Source of the DNA: Massospora cicadina
Lineage: Eukaryota > Entomophthoromycota > Entomophthoromycetes > Entomophthorales > Entomophthoraceae
Assembly (NCBI GenBank): GCA_022478985.1
Contig: JAKSZP010009598.1
Location: 1 to 64,000, forward strand
Direction: 5' to 3'
Length of the DNA stretch: 64,000 nt
A program made the translations under genes and the position numbers. The notes under the pieces are model-generated. The model was given only the letters and a program-made list of their open reading frames with translations, did not search any database and had not been told where the DNA came from. Positions 24,600 to 36,115 of the stretch are shown piece after piece (within the stretch, counting starts at the first letter, position 1; each line of letters opens with the position of its first letter).

Positions 24600-25815
24600 T
24601 CAAATCAGAGCAGTAATCAGAAGGTTAAAGGCCTAGTCCCTTTCAGTTTTAACTTGGCAAGAACACCCTTCTTTGTGAGGTACATTAAGAGCTCCGCCAG
24701 ATTGGCAAATCAAGTAATGTAACCCTATAGTATTACATCATTCCATAGCTCTTGGATGTCCCTTAGACTACAAGGCGGAGTCATCTTTGCAATCGCTTAA
24801 CCTTGTTGGGTATTGGATGAATTCCCTGTTATTTACCTTATGATTTAGAGTCATATCCTGGAAAAAAGACAGTTTTTGGACGGTTTGAGATTAAGGAAAC
24901 CAGTCATAGTCAATAAAAACTTACCAAAGATGTTTAAAGTGATATTGAAGGTCTAAAAACCATTTTTAATGTCATAAGATATACTGACACGCATCATATT
25001 AAGGTCATCTAAAAAGCTCATCCATGATCTGCTATAATGTCGCAGAGTCGTTAAAAAGCTCCTGTGGCATCTGAGTCAGTTTGAAACCCTTTGTTAGCAT
25101 TCAAATCGTACTTGGATTGGTCCTCAGGCTCTAACTCTTTTTGCTTATAGTCACTAGCAAATTTTATTGCTGAAAATTTTGCCCTATCAAGGAGTATAAT
25201 GTGTCATCAATATAGAGCATTAAATAAATGTCTTTCTTAATTACAGTATTGAGCTCCCAAGGGAATGATACCCCAGTAGTAGAATATGGAACCTCTACCA
25301 CTGCCTTCCTGAGTTTGATCCCGTTAGATGAACTTTGGGTATGAGACGATTATGACTGTGTTGGTATTGTGCACTGATGCCCCAAACTGAGATAGCAAAT
25401 AGCAAGGCGGTCCATGGAGTTCCTGGTCTATCATACTCCGCGCATGGAAGTTTTATGGGTTTTATCCTCCTCTCCTCTAATTAAAATCCCCATCATCCTT
25501 CATTGGTGTGGTATCATCCCCAGGTCAACCCACCTCAGATAAAATAAAAATACAGTATTGAGCTTCCAGTAGCCCATAACTACTCAAAGTCTACTATCCT
25601 TCTTTTGAACCATAAGGAAAGTCAAAACTTGAGGGCTATGCAATGAATTTAATAATCTGACTTCTAGAAAATGCTTGAGTTCAGTTGCATGCATGGCTTC
25701 TTCTATTTTACTCTTCTAATAAGATTAAACTGTATGGATAAGCATCCCATACTTCTACATGATGTTTGACGCCTTTTATCATTCAAAGCCTTAAATTCTG
25801 GTTAAACAAAGCTAG
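24600..25815 (-). pseudogene. Reverse transcriptase of element G, interrupted by a SINE
   Basis: Minus-strand blocks from right to left are GVKHHVEVWDAYPYSL (RT entry, about 25,790), QKKDSRL and VVMGYWKLNTV (about 25,560-25,640), then after the SINE at 25,260-25,550 ELNTVIKKDIYLMLYIDDTL, KGFKLTQMPQELFNDSATL and, near 24,950, LNLKPSKNCLFS. The series follows families A and B. The LNTV block occurs on both sides of the SINE because it is part of the target duplication. The YxDD box is frameshifted. Confidence 0.75.
25242..25568 (+). mobile_element. SINE copy 1, long form, with 18-bp target duplication
   Basis: TACAGTATTGAGCTCCCA (25,242-25,259) and TACAGTATTGAGCTTCCA (25,551-25,568) differ at one base and bracket a 291-bp insert. 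Near its 5' end lie TAGTAGAATATGG and GAGTTTGATCCC, resembling tRNA-type A and B boxes of an internal Pol III promoter. The 3' end GGTCAACCCACCTC followed by an A-rich tail is shared with the SINEs at 57.8 and 59.7 kb, whose heads differ. It sits inside G's reverse transcriptase, so it is younger than G. Confidence 0.8.
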
Positions 25816-25989
25816 GTGTACTATTCTACCAATTTTAAATTTTTCATTTCTCTGTAGTTAAATCCTTTCTGTCTGAAGCCCCAAATTAAAGATTTTGAGG
25901 GGAAAAGTCTAAGACAAAGTTACTTAACATCCAAACTTGCAATTGTCAGCAAACTTGGCAATATGGAATAGCCAGACGTTGATGATTGG

Positions 25990-26390
25990 GATACTAGCTT
26001 ATTGTTTGAGGGTCACTGTTTATATTGGCTAATAATACTGAGATTGGCCCACATAGGCATTGTTTAGTATACTTGGAAAGGTCAGAACTTCCTTTACTGA
26101 TAGATTGTGTACTCCATGGATTTCCAAAAGTTTTCCTGAAGTATGTTTGCACGAATCTGATTATTAAAAATTAACTAAAGATTTTAGGTATTATTATGAT
26201 TGACTCAAGTGGATATTAAGGCATCCTTCTTGTCCATTAATAGTGTGGGGTGGTAGATGCACTTGAAGAACTTTTCACATGTTATTAATTGATCAATCTG
26301 TTTTCCAGGATAAAAATGTTAAATTTCAACCGTCTAATATAATGTTCAGGATACCCAAAGACCCAGTGTGAGGATTTATTAATAAATTAA
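25990..26390 (-). pseudogene. Protease-side remnant of element G
   Basis: This region lies upstream of G's RT on the minus strand. Text such as EIHGVHNLSVKEVL is protein-like but no protease motif could be secured. It is assigned by position only. Confidence 0.3.
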
Positions 26391-26800
26391 GATTATGAAA
26401 ACATCATTTTAAATTCAAATATCCTTGTTTATATATATAAATATAGTGGAAAATTTTAAAATAATTTCATATTAACAGTAATGATCACTTTATTTGTAGA
26501 AAGTAGTATTTATAGAGGAAGAGGAACCAATTCTTCAAGGAGATTTATAAGAAACTTCTGAGATAAGACTTAAATCCAATTCATTCTTCTCAATTTTGGT
26601 GGCATTCTGCACTACTTTTTAAATAAGTATTTGATATTTTGGATCAGGTTTGAACTTCAACAGCTGTGGTAGTCAATTCCTTTATAGTATGTTCAAATCC
26701 AACATCAGAAGTGATTGTTTATCTGGATAGAGTTTGAATCCTGAAGTCAGAGGTGATTAAAATTAAGATTGAGCTAAAAACCTGATAATGCCCCGTTCTA
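26390..26800 (-). repeat. 3' LTR of element E
   Basis: It aligns with 38,660-39,060; the best match is 26,443-26,512. On the minus strand CTACAAATAAAGTG offers an AATAAA polyadenylation-like signal. Boundaries are approximate. Confidence 0.6.
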
Positions 26801-27289
26801 GATCTTGGCGTAGGGAGAAAAGGGCTGTAGATATTGGTGTGTACCCAATTCACCTCAGTACCTTGGGTAAATTGACAATCAAATTTTCATTTTCCGCTTA
26901 TATATGAATTTATGGTCCAGAACAATATTGTGCTTATCTGTTGTCTCTTCCACTTGGCTGGTAATGGTAAAAGAGGCTTTAATCTTCTTTCTGGAAGGTA
27001 TGTAAGGGATGTAATTGTTGTTAAACTAATTTGTTTCTCAGGAGGTAGTAACAGTAAAACTATCCAAGGCCTAAGCCTGAAGCTGAATATTTTTATTAGC
27101 AATAGCTTTAATGGTGACTTCAGGGGGTTTTAGTTAAGCATGGTCTAACATATATTGTACTTTAGAGCAATTGAGGATACCTTTAATACAAAGATTAATA
27201 AAGACATTTTGGCGATTTGATGGTGGCTAATTTGGTAGGCTAGTAATGCACAGGGTAAGTATTGTGGCCAATGTAAAAGGTCAATAAAG

Positions 27290-27500
27290 ACCATTTTTCC
27301 AAAGGGTTGAGATTAAATTAATGTTAACTTGCTCTACCATCCCATTAATTGCAGGATGATAAGTGGTGGTAAACATTTGAGTGGATCCTACTGGTTAAGT
27401 TAATTTTTGCATCAGTAATGAACAAAAGTTCTGTCCATTATTTGAAAATTATGTTAGGACACCCATGTTAGAGGATGATATGATTATATAGTGATAAGAC
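27290..27500 (-). pseudogene. Integrase core of element E
   Basis: The minus strand reads FSNNGQNFCSLLMQKL and then YHPAINGMVEQVNINLIS. These are the second and third catalytic blocks; the DNG block has Asn in place of Asp, while the Glu of the third block (VEQVN) is kept. Confidence 0.8.
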
Positions 27501-28009
27501 GATAGCTTTTGCTGAAGCTGAAGATAGGAATATGGACTTAAAACATCAAGTAAGATGATTGACAGCCAGTAAAAGAGATCTATGTCCATTAGGTGCTTGA
27601 AACAGAATGCTTATGACATCAATACTAAATATGTGAAAGGGTTTAGAAGGACGAATCACCTGATGTTTTGGCAATAATTAGGGCCATCTTGTCTTGTATA
27701 TACTAAGCAGGGCTCTAATACATCATGTATTGTAGGGAGAATCCCTTCCCTGCAGCCCTGTAACTTAATTAATTAATGAATGTTTTAATTCCTCCAGAGC
27801 TGATTTGCAATGTTTTTCTAAGATGGTATCAGTTTATTTGGAAGGACGAATATGGTAGCCATTGAGTTGGCACTAGCTGATAGAGGTTCCCATCACATAG
27901 CTAAATGTTTTTTACCTTTTTTTCTAACTCTTGTATCATGATAGGATTGTTTTGCAACATTTTCAGATGCCTTAGGAGATCATATAGCCAATTTTTATCA
28001 CGTTAATTT

Positions 28010-28400
28010 ATAAATATAGGTAATCTGGATAAACAATTTTCATTCTGGCGTAATTTGGCAGGGTAATGGATTATAGAGAAATCATAATTCTGGAGTTTTA
28101 AAGCCTAAAGTGCCAGGTGCCATAAGGATATTTCGTTTGTTAAAGCTATTTCAAATATACAAGGTCATTATATAATGAAATGGGCCCAATATAATTAGGG
28201 TCAGAAATGTTTAATGACCACTAAGACAGCCAGACACTCACGTTCTGCTATATTAGAATTGCGTTTTAGTTTTAGATAATGTTTTTTGTTAGGCAATTGG
28301 ATGTCACTAAATTTACATCATGTTGGTTTAGTATGGCTCCTATAGCAATATCACTAGCATCATTTAAAAGTTATAAAAGTTTAATAAAGTTGGTGTGCAT
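28010..28400 (-). pseudogene. RNase H of element E
   Basis: Minus-strand blocks are DASDIAIGAILNQHDVN (28,370-28,316), then after a frameshift NIAERECLAVLVVIKHF and ALKLQNYDFSIIHYPAKLRQ, ending NCLSRLPIF. The catalytic Asp of the first block is intact here. It is separated from its own RT by the A1 insertion. Confidence 0.8.
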
Positions 28401-28510
28401 AAGCACAGAGGAGCAAGTAAGAGCTAAGGAAAAATATGTCAAAGGTGTTGTTGCACTTCTTCCACTGGAAAAAAATACCTTCTGTAACAATTATACTAAG
28501 GGTTTAGATG

Positions 28511-29010
28511 TGTTGCAATTCTGATATGACTGGATGATAAGCCCTAAGACATTATGGCGGAATGGATAGAATCTGCCGAGTTTGATATGAGTTATGATTA
28601 TTTGAGTGCCTCAAAATGAGGCGATATTGGGTTGTTGGGAAATTGCCTCAAATTAGGCAATTGTGAAATTAACAAATGAAGAATTGACGGAACTAATGAG
28701 ATATGGCAAATTGAATTACTAAGCCATGAAAATGGTATCATCTGAAGTCACTACAATATAATTGAGATGAGATGATTGAGAAGGTAAGTTGTTAATAGTT
28801 TAGAGTGAGTGGAACAGTGAGGATCCGCTGTATTTATTATATTACGTAAAAATAGTGTAGTGGGAGCAAGTGCTCCATATTTATTAAATATGTTTACTCT
28901 GTTGTTTCAAGGACAACGATCATCATATTGTTGGTCCTATTGCTCAGTGGGCCGAACCCTGTGCAAAAACCCTTATGGTGTAACTCAACAGTTCCGCCAA
29001 TTTTATAACA
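28511..29010 (+). repeat. 5' LTR of A1
   Basis: It begins TGTTGCAATTCTGATATGAC and ends CCAATTTTATAACA. Near 28,607 it contains TGCCTCA-AAA-TGAGGCG, a stem-loop whose 3' LTR counterpart is perfectly paired. Confidence 0.95.
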
Positions 29011-29011
29011 G

Positions 29012-29029
29012 TGGTGCTCACTACAGGGG
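29012..29029 (+). other. Primer binding site of A1
   Basis: TGGTGCTCACTACAGGGG starts one base after the LTR, identical to A2's site. The matching tRNA was not identified. Confidence 0.65.
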
Positions 29030-29078
29030 GCCCATTGATCATTCACAAAAACTAATAAAAGTTCCTCAATAGCTGGTC

Positions 29079-30140
29079 ATGTCATATCAGGATTGCTTTG
29101 GCAGGGAATCTTCCCAAGACACTGCAACTGTTGAATATGAAGAACTCAAGCTTGCCCTGGATGTTGTGCTTAAATGGAAAAAGGTTTTTCTGCAGGAGGG
29201 TTGTATTGATAAGCTGCCTCCGTTTGATCAAAATGGGGACATCCTTGGATTCTTTAAGAAATTTGAGTTTGCAGTAGAAGAAGCTTCAGATAAGCGCAAA
29301 GATAAATTATTAATGTCCACCCTGGATGTTGGAAGCACCAACCAAGTTACTTGCTATATTCCCAACAGTTCCTTTACCTATCAAAAAGTGAAGGATACTG
29401 TGCTATGGTTGTTTGGAGGAACTTTAAAGATGGCGTAGCAAAAGGCTGAGTTTTTAACCATTGGGTTTTAACATAATGAGACCCTCACTGCATTTGCTGA
29501 TCAATTTACAGCAGAAGGCCATGTGTTAATTGGGGCAGGGGTTTTAACTGAATCTGATATAAGCATAGCATTGACCTCCACTGTGAAACCATACCGTAAG
29601 CTTTTTAATGACAAGGTTCCATATTTAAAGGTTGACGTACCCTTGCTTAAACTTGTCTAAATTCTATGCCATCTATCCGCTACTTTCCCTCCACCCAATA
29701 TTTAGTGGAAACCTATCGCCTCTGCTGCTAGCCTTTTTTTATTTGGAGGAATTGTCCCTCCCTGTTCAGCATCCAGTTGGCATCCCCTGGCCTTATTATC
29801 ATTACAAGCCTCGCTTCCAACCAAGTTGCCATCAGCAGTTCACCTATCAGGAGGGGCCTGGTTACACTGTTTGATTCCAGCCCAACATTTGGGGCGGCCC
29901 ATTTTACAACAATCAAAGACCCAGGTCTTATGGGGTCAATTGCTTTTTGTGCGGTCACTCTGGGCACCTGTCTAGTAGAAGTCGCAATCATTGGGTCCAG
30001 TACCTACCATGGAAGCAGTACAATCAGGGAAAAGTCAGAGCGGAGTAGAGATGTGACTCTCTACCTCTGCTATTCTAACTCAAAATATCCCACCTGGACC
30101 TATCCCCGTACATTCAGTGAAAGTTCCCCAGTATGATGAT
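29079..30140 (+). pseudogene. gag of A1
   Basis: A 119-codon frame at 29,079-29,438 begins MSYQDCFGRESSQDT and contains IDKLPPFDQNGDILGFFKKF and SFTYQKVKDTVLWLFGGTL, a capsid-like segment typical of Ty3 Gag. It stops at a TAG where A2 shows a glutamine at that alignment column. Shifted frames continue to a damaged zinc knuckle near 29,940-29,990 (CFLCGHSGHL kept, last Cys lost). The Gag end merges into the protease region without a clear boundary. Confidence 0.8.
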
Positions 30141-30479
30141 GCCTTTCTATATCAGTAGCCAGTTAAAAGGGTTAATGTGCTGACTTGAACGCAATTCATG
30201 GACATGGTGGAAGCAGGCTCTCAGGAACAACCAAAGCCTTATGCTTGTCAAATGTTCAATCACCTTTCTACAGATGAACCAGATCCATTAGCTGATGTGC
30301 TTCTCTTAAAAAGGGTAAATATGGCCTTCCCTGTGGACGCTATTGTTAAAAAATACCCTAAAGTTGGGGAGGGTATTATGAGCTTCCTTGGAAAAAGAGA
30401 TCCGTTAAATGTCCATGTTTTAAACAATCAGAATACATCTTACTATGAGTGTACTTACTGTGACACTGTCATAGCAAAA

Positions 30480-30995
30480 ACCTGAGTTTGTGCGATAATT
30501 AATACAGGTGCCTCAATCAACATAGTGTCCACAAAGTTGGTGGCAAAGTTGGCATTAAAGCCTGACGTTGAGCATTATATGGTGTATGGGACTGCAGGCG
30601 CAGAAATCACAGTCTCTGAAGGAGCTTACAGCGCGCTACCCTTGCAGTTTGGGTCAATTGTCATTGTAGCCCCAGCTATAGTGTTACCAAACAATAACTA
30701 TGAACTGTTAATTGGAAACGCTTTTATGCGCCACTTTGGGGATGTTGTTGATATGACAGCAGAGACATTTGAAATTCTGGGGCAGCGGATCCCAATCTAC
30801 TTAACTTCCAGTGAAATGCCAAAGGATCCAGTACACACGAGTCACATTAACCTTACATATGGTGATGGGGTGGTTTCAGTTTGCTATCATCCACTAAAGA
30901 TCAAGACCCGGGCCCTTCCCCATCAAATTTATAAATATCAAGGGCTCCGCTTAGAGCTGCTGCCCCTATACTTATTCCCTCTGGACACCAAGTAA
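30480..30995 (+). pseudogene. Aspartic protease of A1
   Basis: The frame open to 30,995 reads NTGASINIVSTKLVAKLALK at the active site. The catalytic Asp codon is AAT (30,501-30,503), so Asn replaces Asp. The rest is well preserved: YGTAGAEITVSEGAYSALPL and LPNNNYELLIGNAFMRHFGD, the Ile-Gly-Asx flap-distal block. The fold is legible but catalysis would be lost. Confidence 0.85.
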
Positions 30996-31423
30996 TCATA
31001 AACACTAAGTTAGAGGTGGAAGTGCCTGCTGGGCTATATGGGGAGGTCATTGGGCCCTATCAGCAATCATGGCTCAAGCCCCACATGGCCCCAGGCATTA
31101 TACTTCTGGGGCATGGGGAGATCAAGGTCTTGGTAGCAAATCTTCAGGATAAACCAATGCAAATCCGCTGACACCAAATAGTTGCATATTTACATTTCAT
31201 CCCAGTTGAAGAGGTCCTCCAGGTTCATGAGTTTGGTTCATTGGATGAATTTGGTCTGCCCATTGAATCACAGCTTGGCGTAATGGTGGTTGTACCGTGT
31301 GAAAATTTAATGGGGTTAACAGAAGACCAGAAAGATCAAGAAGAAGCCTTATTTCAAAAATACAAAGAGCTCTTTGCTGTCGATGATCATGTTTTAGGGT
31401 GCGCATGAGGAGTGATCCATTGA

Positions 31424-32274
31424 GTGGCCACTGGGGATCATCCACCCATCAGATCTTGGCCAATCAGCCAATCTAGAGCAGCGGAAGAAGTTGTCACAGC
31501 AGAAATTGATAAACTGTTGGAGCAAGGAATGTTTGAACCATTGAAGAGCCCATTGGCTTCCCCTGTCCTAATTGTTAAAAAGAAGGATGGTACAAACTGG
31601 GTATTAATAAACTACTGCAAGCTCAACAGCATTACGAAAAAAGGCTTGTACCCCTTGCCACGAATTGATGATGCTTTGGACCAGTTGGGAGGAGCTCATT
31701 ACTTCTCCACAATGGACTTGATATCTAGCTATTGGCATATCAAGTTACCAGTGGCGGAACAGGAGAAATGCGCCATTATTACATTAAAAGGGCTTTTCCA
31801 ACCAAAACGTATGCCACAAGAACTGTGTAATGCCCTAGCTACATTCCAATGGGCGATGGACATTATCTCTGGAAACTTGAAGCTTTCATGCGTTCTTGTA
31901 TACCTTGATAATATTAACTTTTTCTCCCACACGTTTTTTAGCACCTTAATCATTTGCAAGAGGTATTCCGCCAGTTGGCAGAGGCCAACATCAAAATAAA
32001 GCCCCAAAAACGCCACTTTTTCAAGGATCAGTTAGAGTACCTTGGTTTTATGGTTGATGCAACGGGGCTGTGGCCCCAACCAGCCAAGGTGGAGTCCATC
32101 TGGAAGATGACTACACCAAACAGTAAGTGTGATATACAAGTATTTTTAGGAATTGTCAGCTATTATCACCACTTTATACCTAACTTTAGTTGTATTGGAG
32201 GTCCACTGTTTGAGTTATTAAAGGATGCCACGTTTGAATGGACATTACTGTCAACACTCCTTTTTAAACTTTGA
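31424..32274 (+). pseudogene. Reverse transcriptase of A1
   Basis: A 191-codon frame (31,424-31,999) covers EVVTAEIDKLLEQGMFEPLK, SPLASPVLIVKKKDGTNWVL, YPLPRIDDALDQLGGAHYFS, MDLISSYWHIKLPVAEQEKC and MPQELCNALATFQWAMDII. The catalytic box reads YLDN (31,901-31,912), the second Asp lost by a G-to-A change. After a frameshift, 31,954-32,274 gives IKPQKRHFFKDQLEYLGFMV and the connection CDIQVFLGIVSYYHHFIPNF. It is the best-preserved RT in the window together with B's. Confidence 0.9.
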
Positions 32275-32280
32275 ACTGCG

Positions 32281-32730
32281 TTGATCAATGCACCAGTGCT
32301 ACGCTACCCAAATTTCGAAAAGAAATATATTGTACAGATGATTTCATCTCTTTCCGCTGTGGAGGAAGTTCTGTCCCAAAAAGATGATGAAGGGGAGGAG
32401 CACCCAGTGGCGTACTGCAGCCAAAGCCTGAATAGCCATGAACGTAATTATACTGTGACCAAGCGGGAGTGCTTAGCAGTGATCTATGCTTACAAGCAAT
32501 TCAGAGTATATTTGCATGGTGTAAAGTTTAAAGTTGTAACAGATCACGCCTCGTTACGCTGGTTGCAGAACCTTAAGGAGCCTGAGGGCCATCTAGCCCG
32601 ATGGGCTCTTAAACTACAGGCATACAACTTCGAGATCCTTCAATGACCAGGAGAAAAACATCAGAATGCTGATTGCTTGTCGAGGCTACCAACTATTGCA
32701 GTTATGGCGGATCTGAGTGATATTATGTGT
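32281..32730 (+). pseudogene. RNase H of A1
   Basis: The 121-codon frame reads INAPVLRYPNFEKKYIVQM then ISSLSAVEEVLSQKDDEGEE, where the usual TDAS is MISS, so the first Asp is gone. HPVAYCSQSLNSHERNYTVT, CLAVIYAYKQFRVYLHGVKF, VVTDHASLRWLQNLKEPEGH follow intact. A TGA ends the frame at about 32,646 and the tether HQNADCLSRLPTI continues after it. Confidence 0.9.
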
Positions 32731-32779
32731 GACAAGATGCTCAGCGGAAGGTACAATGATGAGCCTCCATAAGTCATCA

Positions 32780-33925
32780 AAGCATTGAAATGCGAGCCAA
32801 TACTTTCCAGTGGTATGGTGAGTTGTACAAGCAGGTCAGAAATTTAATAGTAAATTTCCTGCAACCCTCAGCGAAGCCTAATATTATCATGAGTGCACAT
32901 AGAGCAGTTAGGCATGGTGGCATGCGCAAGATGTTGGGATTATTGCAGCCTCAGTGTTACTGGGAAAGCGTGAACTTCAATGTTCTTGGTACTATTTCCT
33001 CCAGTCATTAGTGCCAAGTGGAAAAGCTGTTTTGCCAAAAGATTTCATACCAGTTAGTGAAGCTGCACTTTGCTTGGCATACGGTTTCCCTTGATGTTGT
33101 CAGGCCTCTGCCAACAGGAGCCAATCGGTGTGAGTACATTCTGGTAGCTATTGACTACTTAACCCGGTGTGTTGAAGCAAGGTCAATATGAGACTTAGGG
33201 GCGGTCACAGTGGCAAGTTCATAATGGTATGTATTATTCAGTGGCATGGCTGCCCACAGTTCCTCCTTACTGATAATGGTAATAACTTCATTTCCAACAT
33301 CCTCCCAAAGCTTAATGAGATAATGGCTATCTGAGGGGTTTTGACAACTCTATACCACCCTGAGTCTAACGGAATGGTTGAGCGGGCCAATGGTACCTTA
33401 GTGAACATACTCTGTAAATTAGTAGCAGATTGACCCTCAGATTGGAGTTCCCTTTTGTCCACCACCATTTTTGCCTATAATATCAGTTATCACTTCGCCA
33501 CAGGGAAGAGTCCCTTCCAATTACTATATGGATGACACCCTGCCCTTCTGGCGCTGCTATACTCCTGTGTAGAAAATACTGGCAGAATGGATCCCCAACG
33601 TTATTTGATGACTTTAGCTGACACGTTAATCAATATGCAAACCAAATCATACTTGTTCAGTTTATCCAAGAAGATTAAGACTCAAGCTGCTGATCAGGTA
33701 TGGTGTAGTGGGTTAGCCCAGTTCAAAGATGGGGACATGGTTCTATTCCATGATCAACATGGTTTTGGGCGGAAGCACAAGTTGGACAGTGTATGGATTT
33801 GGACATTTGAAGATAATGAAATGATGGGCATGGATGCATATACTATTAAGGACCCCACAAGCAGTCAGGTCATCAACAGAGTGCACGCCAAGTTCCTCCG
33901 GGCATATAAGCAATAGGAGCCTGAT
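32780..33925 (+). pseudogene. Integrase of A1
   Basis: The zinc-binding region reads SAHRAVRHGGMRKMLGLLQP and later CQVEKLFCQK. The core shows VSLDVVRPLPTGA-type text, LVAIDYLTRCVEA, LTDNGNNFISNILPKLN and YHPESNGMVERANGTLVNIL in successive frames; the catalytic Asp-Asn-Gly and Glu blocks are retained. The last frame at 33,587-33,916 (SGLAQFKDGDMVLFHDQHG, then INRVHAKFLRAYKQ) is the DNA-binding C terminus and ends 31 bp before the 3' LTR. Confidence 0.9.
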
Positions 33926-33946
33926 CATCCAGTCAAGAGGGGGTAA

Positions 33947-34445
33947 TGTCACGATTCTGATATGACTGGATGATAAGCCCTAGAACTATATGGCAGAATG
34001 GATGGAATCCACCGAGTATGATATTAGTTATGATTATTTGAGCGCCTCAAAATGAGGCGATATTGGGTTGTTGGGAAGTTGCCTCAAATTAGGCGATTGT
34101 GAAATTAACAAAGAAAGAATGACAGAATTAATGAGATATGGCGAATTGAATTACTAAGCCATGAAAATGGTATCATCTGAAGTCACTACAATACAAGTGA
34201 GATGAGATGATTGAGAAGGTAGGTTGTTAATAGTTTAGAGTGAGTGGAACAGCGAGGATCCGCTGTATTTATTACATTACATAAACATAGTGTAGTGGGA
34301 GCAAGTGCTCCATATTTATTAAATATGTTTACTCTGTTGTTTCAAGGACAACGATCATCATAATGTTGGTCCTATTTCTCAGTGGGCTGAACTCTGTGCA
34401 AAAGCCCTTCTAGCATATCTCAATGATTCCGCCAATTTTATAACA
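33947..34445 (+). repeat. 3' LTR of A1
   Basis: It begins TGTCACGATTCTGATATGAC and ends ATTTTATAACA, followed by the AGATG target duplication. The stem-loop CGCCTCA-AAA-TGAGGCG is at 34,043-34,059. Confidence 0.95.
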
Positions 34446-34450
34446 AGATG

Positions 34451-35115
34451 TATCTTCAAAATGAGTAATGATTTAAATATTATCCAACCATTATTAGAAA
34501 ACCATGTACATTTCAAAGAGACTTAGGGAAGGCATTTTGGAAATTGCCGTGACTTTGTCATTCATTAAGAGCTTTCTTCTTGATTTATGTTATGACTCAT
34601 AAGATATACATGGCTTTGCAAAAAGAACATATGGGTGTTTTAGCTAAACTCAATCTTACCATAGTTTCTGAGATACATCTCTTGGTTGGGCTAAATGTTC
34701 AGTGAAAGTTAGAAAAAGACAGTTATGTTGTTCAAATAGACTATCATGCAAGTTTATTTTAAATATCTTAATAGGTCATCCATTGCTCTTTAAAAAGTAT
34801 CAAGGGCATTGCATAGCCCCTGCAGCATCCACATAGGTTTGAACAGCCTTTATAGAGATAAAAGCACATGAATCTTAATACTTGAGGGATAGGTAGATCT
34901 TCTAGTAGCCACTGGAAATATCAGTTGCCAAAAAATACTTCAATCCAGACAATAGGCAAAATAAGTTATATATATGAGTAAGGGTCTAAATATCTTCTTA
35001 AGTAATAAAATTTGGGCGGTAATAATCCATCAAAACCCAATATCCTATGCCCTTTTTGCGTATTGTAGAAGAAAAGTATACTAACGAATTTTTGAGGGTA
35101 CTGTAGTTCAAATTC
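34451..35115 (-). pseudogene. Reverse transcriptase of element E
   Basis: On the minus strand, 35,110-34,990 reads NSLVYFSSTIRKKGIGYWVL then MDYYRPNFIT, the ASPVLLVKKKDG..WVLxDYxxLNxIT block. RLFKPMWMLQGLCNALDTF (about 34,840-34,790) is the family's GLFQPxxMPQxLCNAxATFQ block. LTFTEHLAQPRDVSQKL and VTAISKMPSLSLFEM near 34,720-34,540 lead into the connection that A1 interrupts. Many stops are present. Confidence 0.75.
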
Positions 35116-35984
35116 TAAAAATTGTTTTAATTTGAGAGCCACTTAGGCCTCCTTTACTATAAACTGCCAATAAGCTTAAGCTTTGAAAAAGGGATGATTC
35201 TCAGGGCTCACTTGATGAATGATCTCAGTTATTTTCCCATAATATCATATGCTTTAGAAAAAATATCACTGTATTTCTAATTGGGCTTCTACATCTTGAA
35301 GTTGGTATGGAGTAAGGGCATCTAAAACTCTACTTTTTTTCAGGGAAATTTTGGTAGGAGGGTCAATTTTTTCGACTTGTTGTGTGCCAAAAGAGATAAC
35401 ATCCATAATATTTAATAGGACAGAGTTTGACATGGACTATGACAGCATGCGGTGGGATTTGGAGAATCTGACTATTAAGTTACCCAATAGAACAGAGGTA
35501 GACCTTCCATGGGTAGGATTTAAGGTTCTGGAACAGATAAATGCTTCCTTTTTAGAAGAATTTTTTGCATATCTCTAAACTTGAGTATAGTGTGATATGA
35601 ATTTTACTCAAGAGCCCATACATCTTGAGAGCGTAAAGATATATTAAAGGAGTACTGGGCTTATAGTGGAATTCCTTCTTTAGCATCAAAATCGTTGGGG
35701 CATTTTAGTTACAGTCCCATATTTTGTTATTCTATTTAACAAATGGGGGTAAGATAATTATTGAGCATTTATGCTTCTTGGAGGCTCCCTTATTGTAAGA
35801 TGGAAGTTTGAATAGCAGTGGTACATGATAATTAAGAAGAGAGATATTGTTTCTTATGATTGATTGTACAATAAAATGCTTAATAAGTGGACTCTAATGA
35901 TTATTTCATACCTACTTATATTAAGAGTTATATCAGGATCAGTGAATAGAAGCTTTAAATTTTAGAGGTAAAGCCGAGTATGTT

Positions 35985-36115
35985 ACAATTGCTTTAGTGG
36001 GTTGTGCTCCAGCTGTTTCATAATTAGCTATATGTACCAAATCAGGAGCCATTTTTTAATAAGTTAGGTGGAAATAATGCACCTGGGGATACAGATTCTA
36101 CTATGGCTAGAACTT
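35985..36115 (-). pseudogene. Protease of element E
   Basis: The minus strand reads VKVLAIVESVSPGALFPPNL then, one frame over, APDLVHIANYETAGAQPTKA, matching B's VQVRAILDTRSPVNILSSKL and APDLECTQEFGTAGPNNTRA. The active-site Asp position reads Glu (IVES against ILDT). Confidence 0.65.

Larger units (their letters stand above)
28511..34445 (+). mobile_element. Element A1: near-complete Ty3/gypsy retrotransposon with perfect TSD
   Basis: The 5' LTR (28,511-29,010) and 3' LTR (33,947-34,445) are 500 and 499 bp, start TGT and end ATAACA, and are flanked by AGATG at 28,506-28,510 and 34,446-34,450. The primer site follows the 5' LTR and GAGGGGG precedes the 3' LTR. Internal order is gag, protease, RT, RNase H, integrase, with no chromodomain seen. 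I count about 40 differences between the LTRs, roughly 8%, mostly transitions. It is inserted in E between RT and RNase H. Stops and active-site losses show it is dead. Confidence 0.95.
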
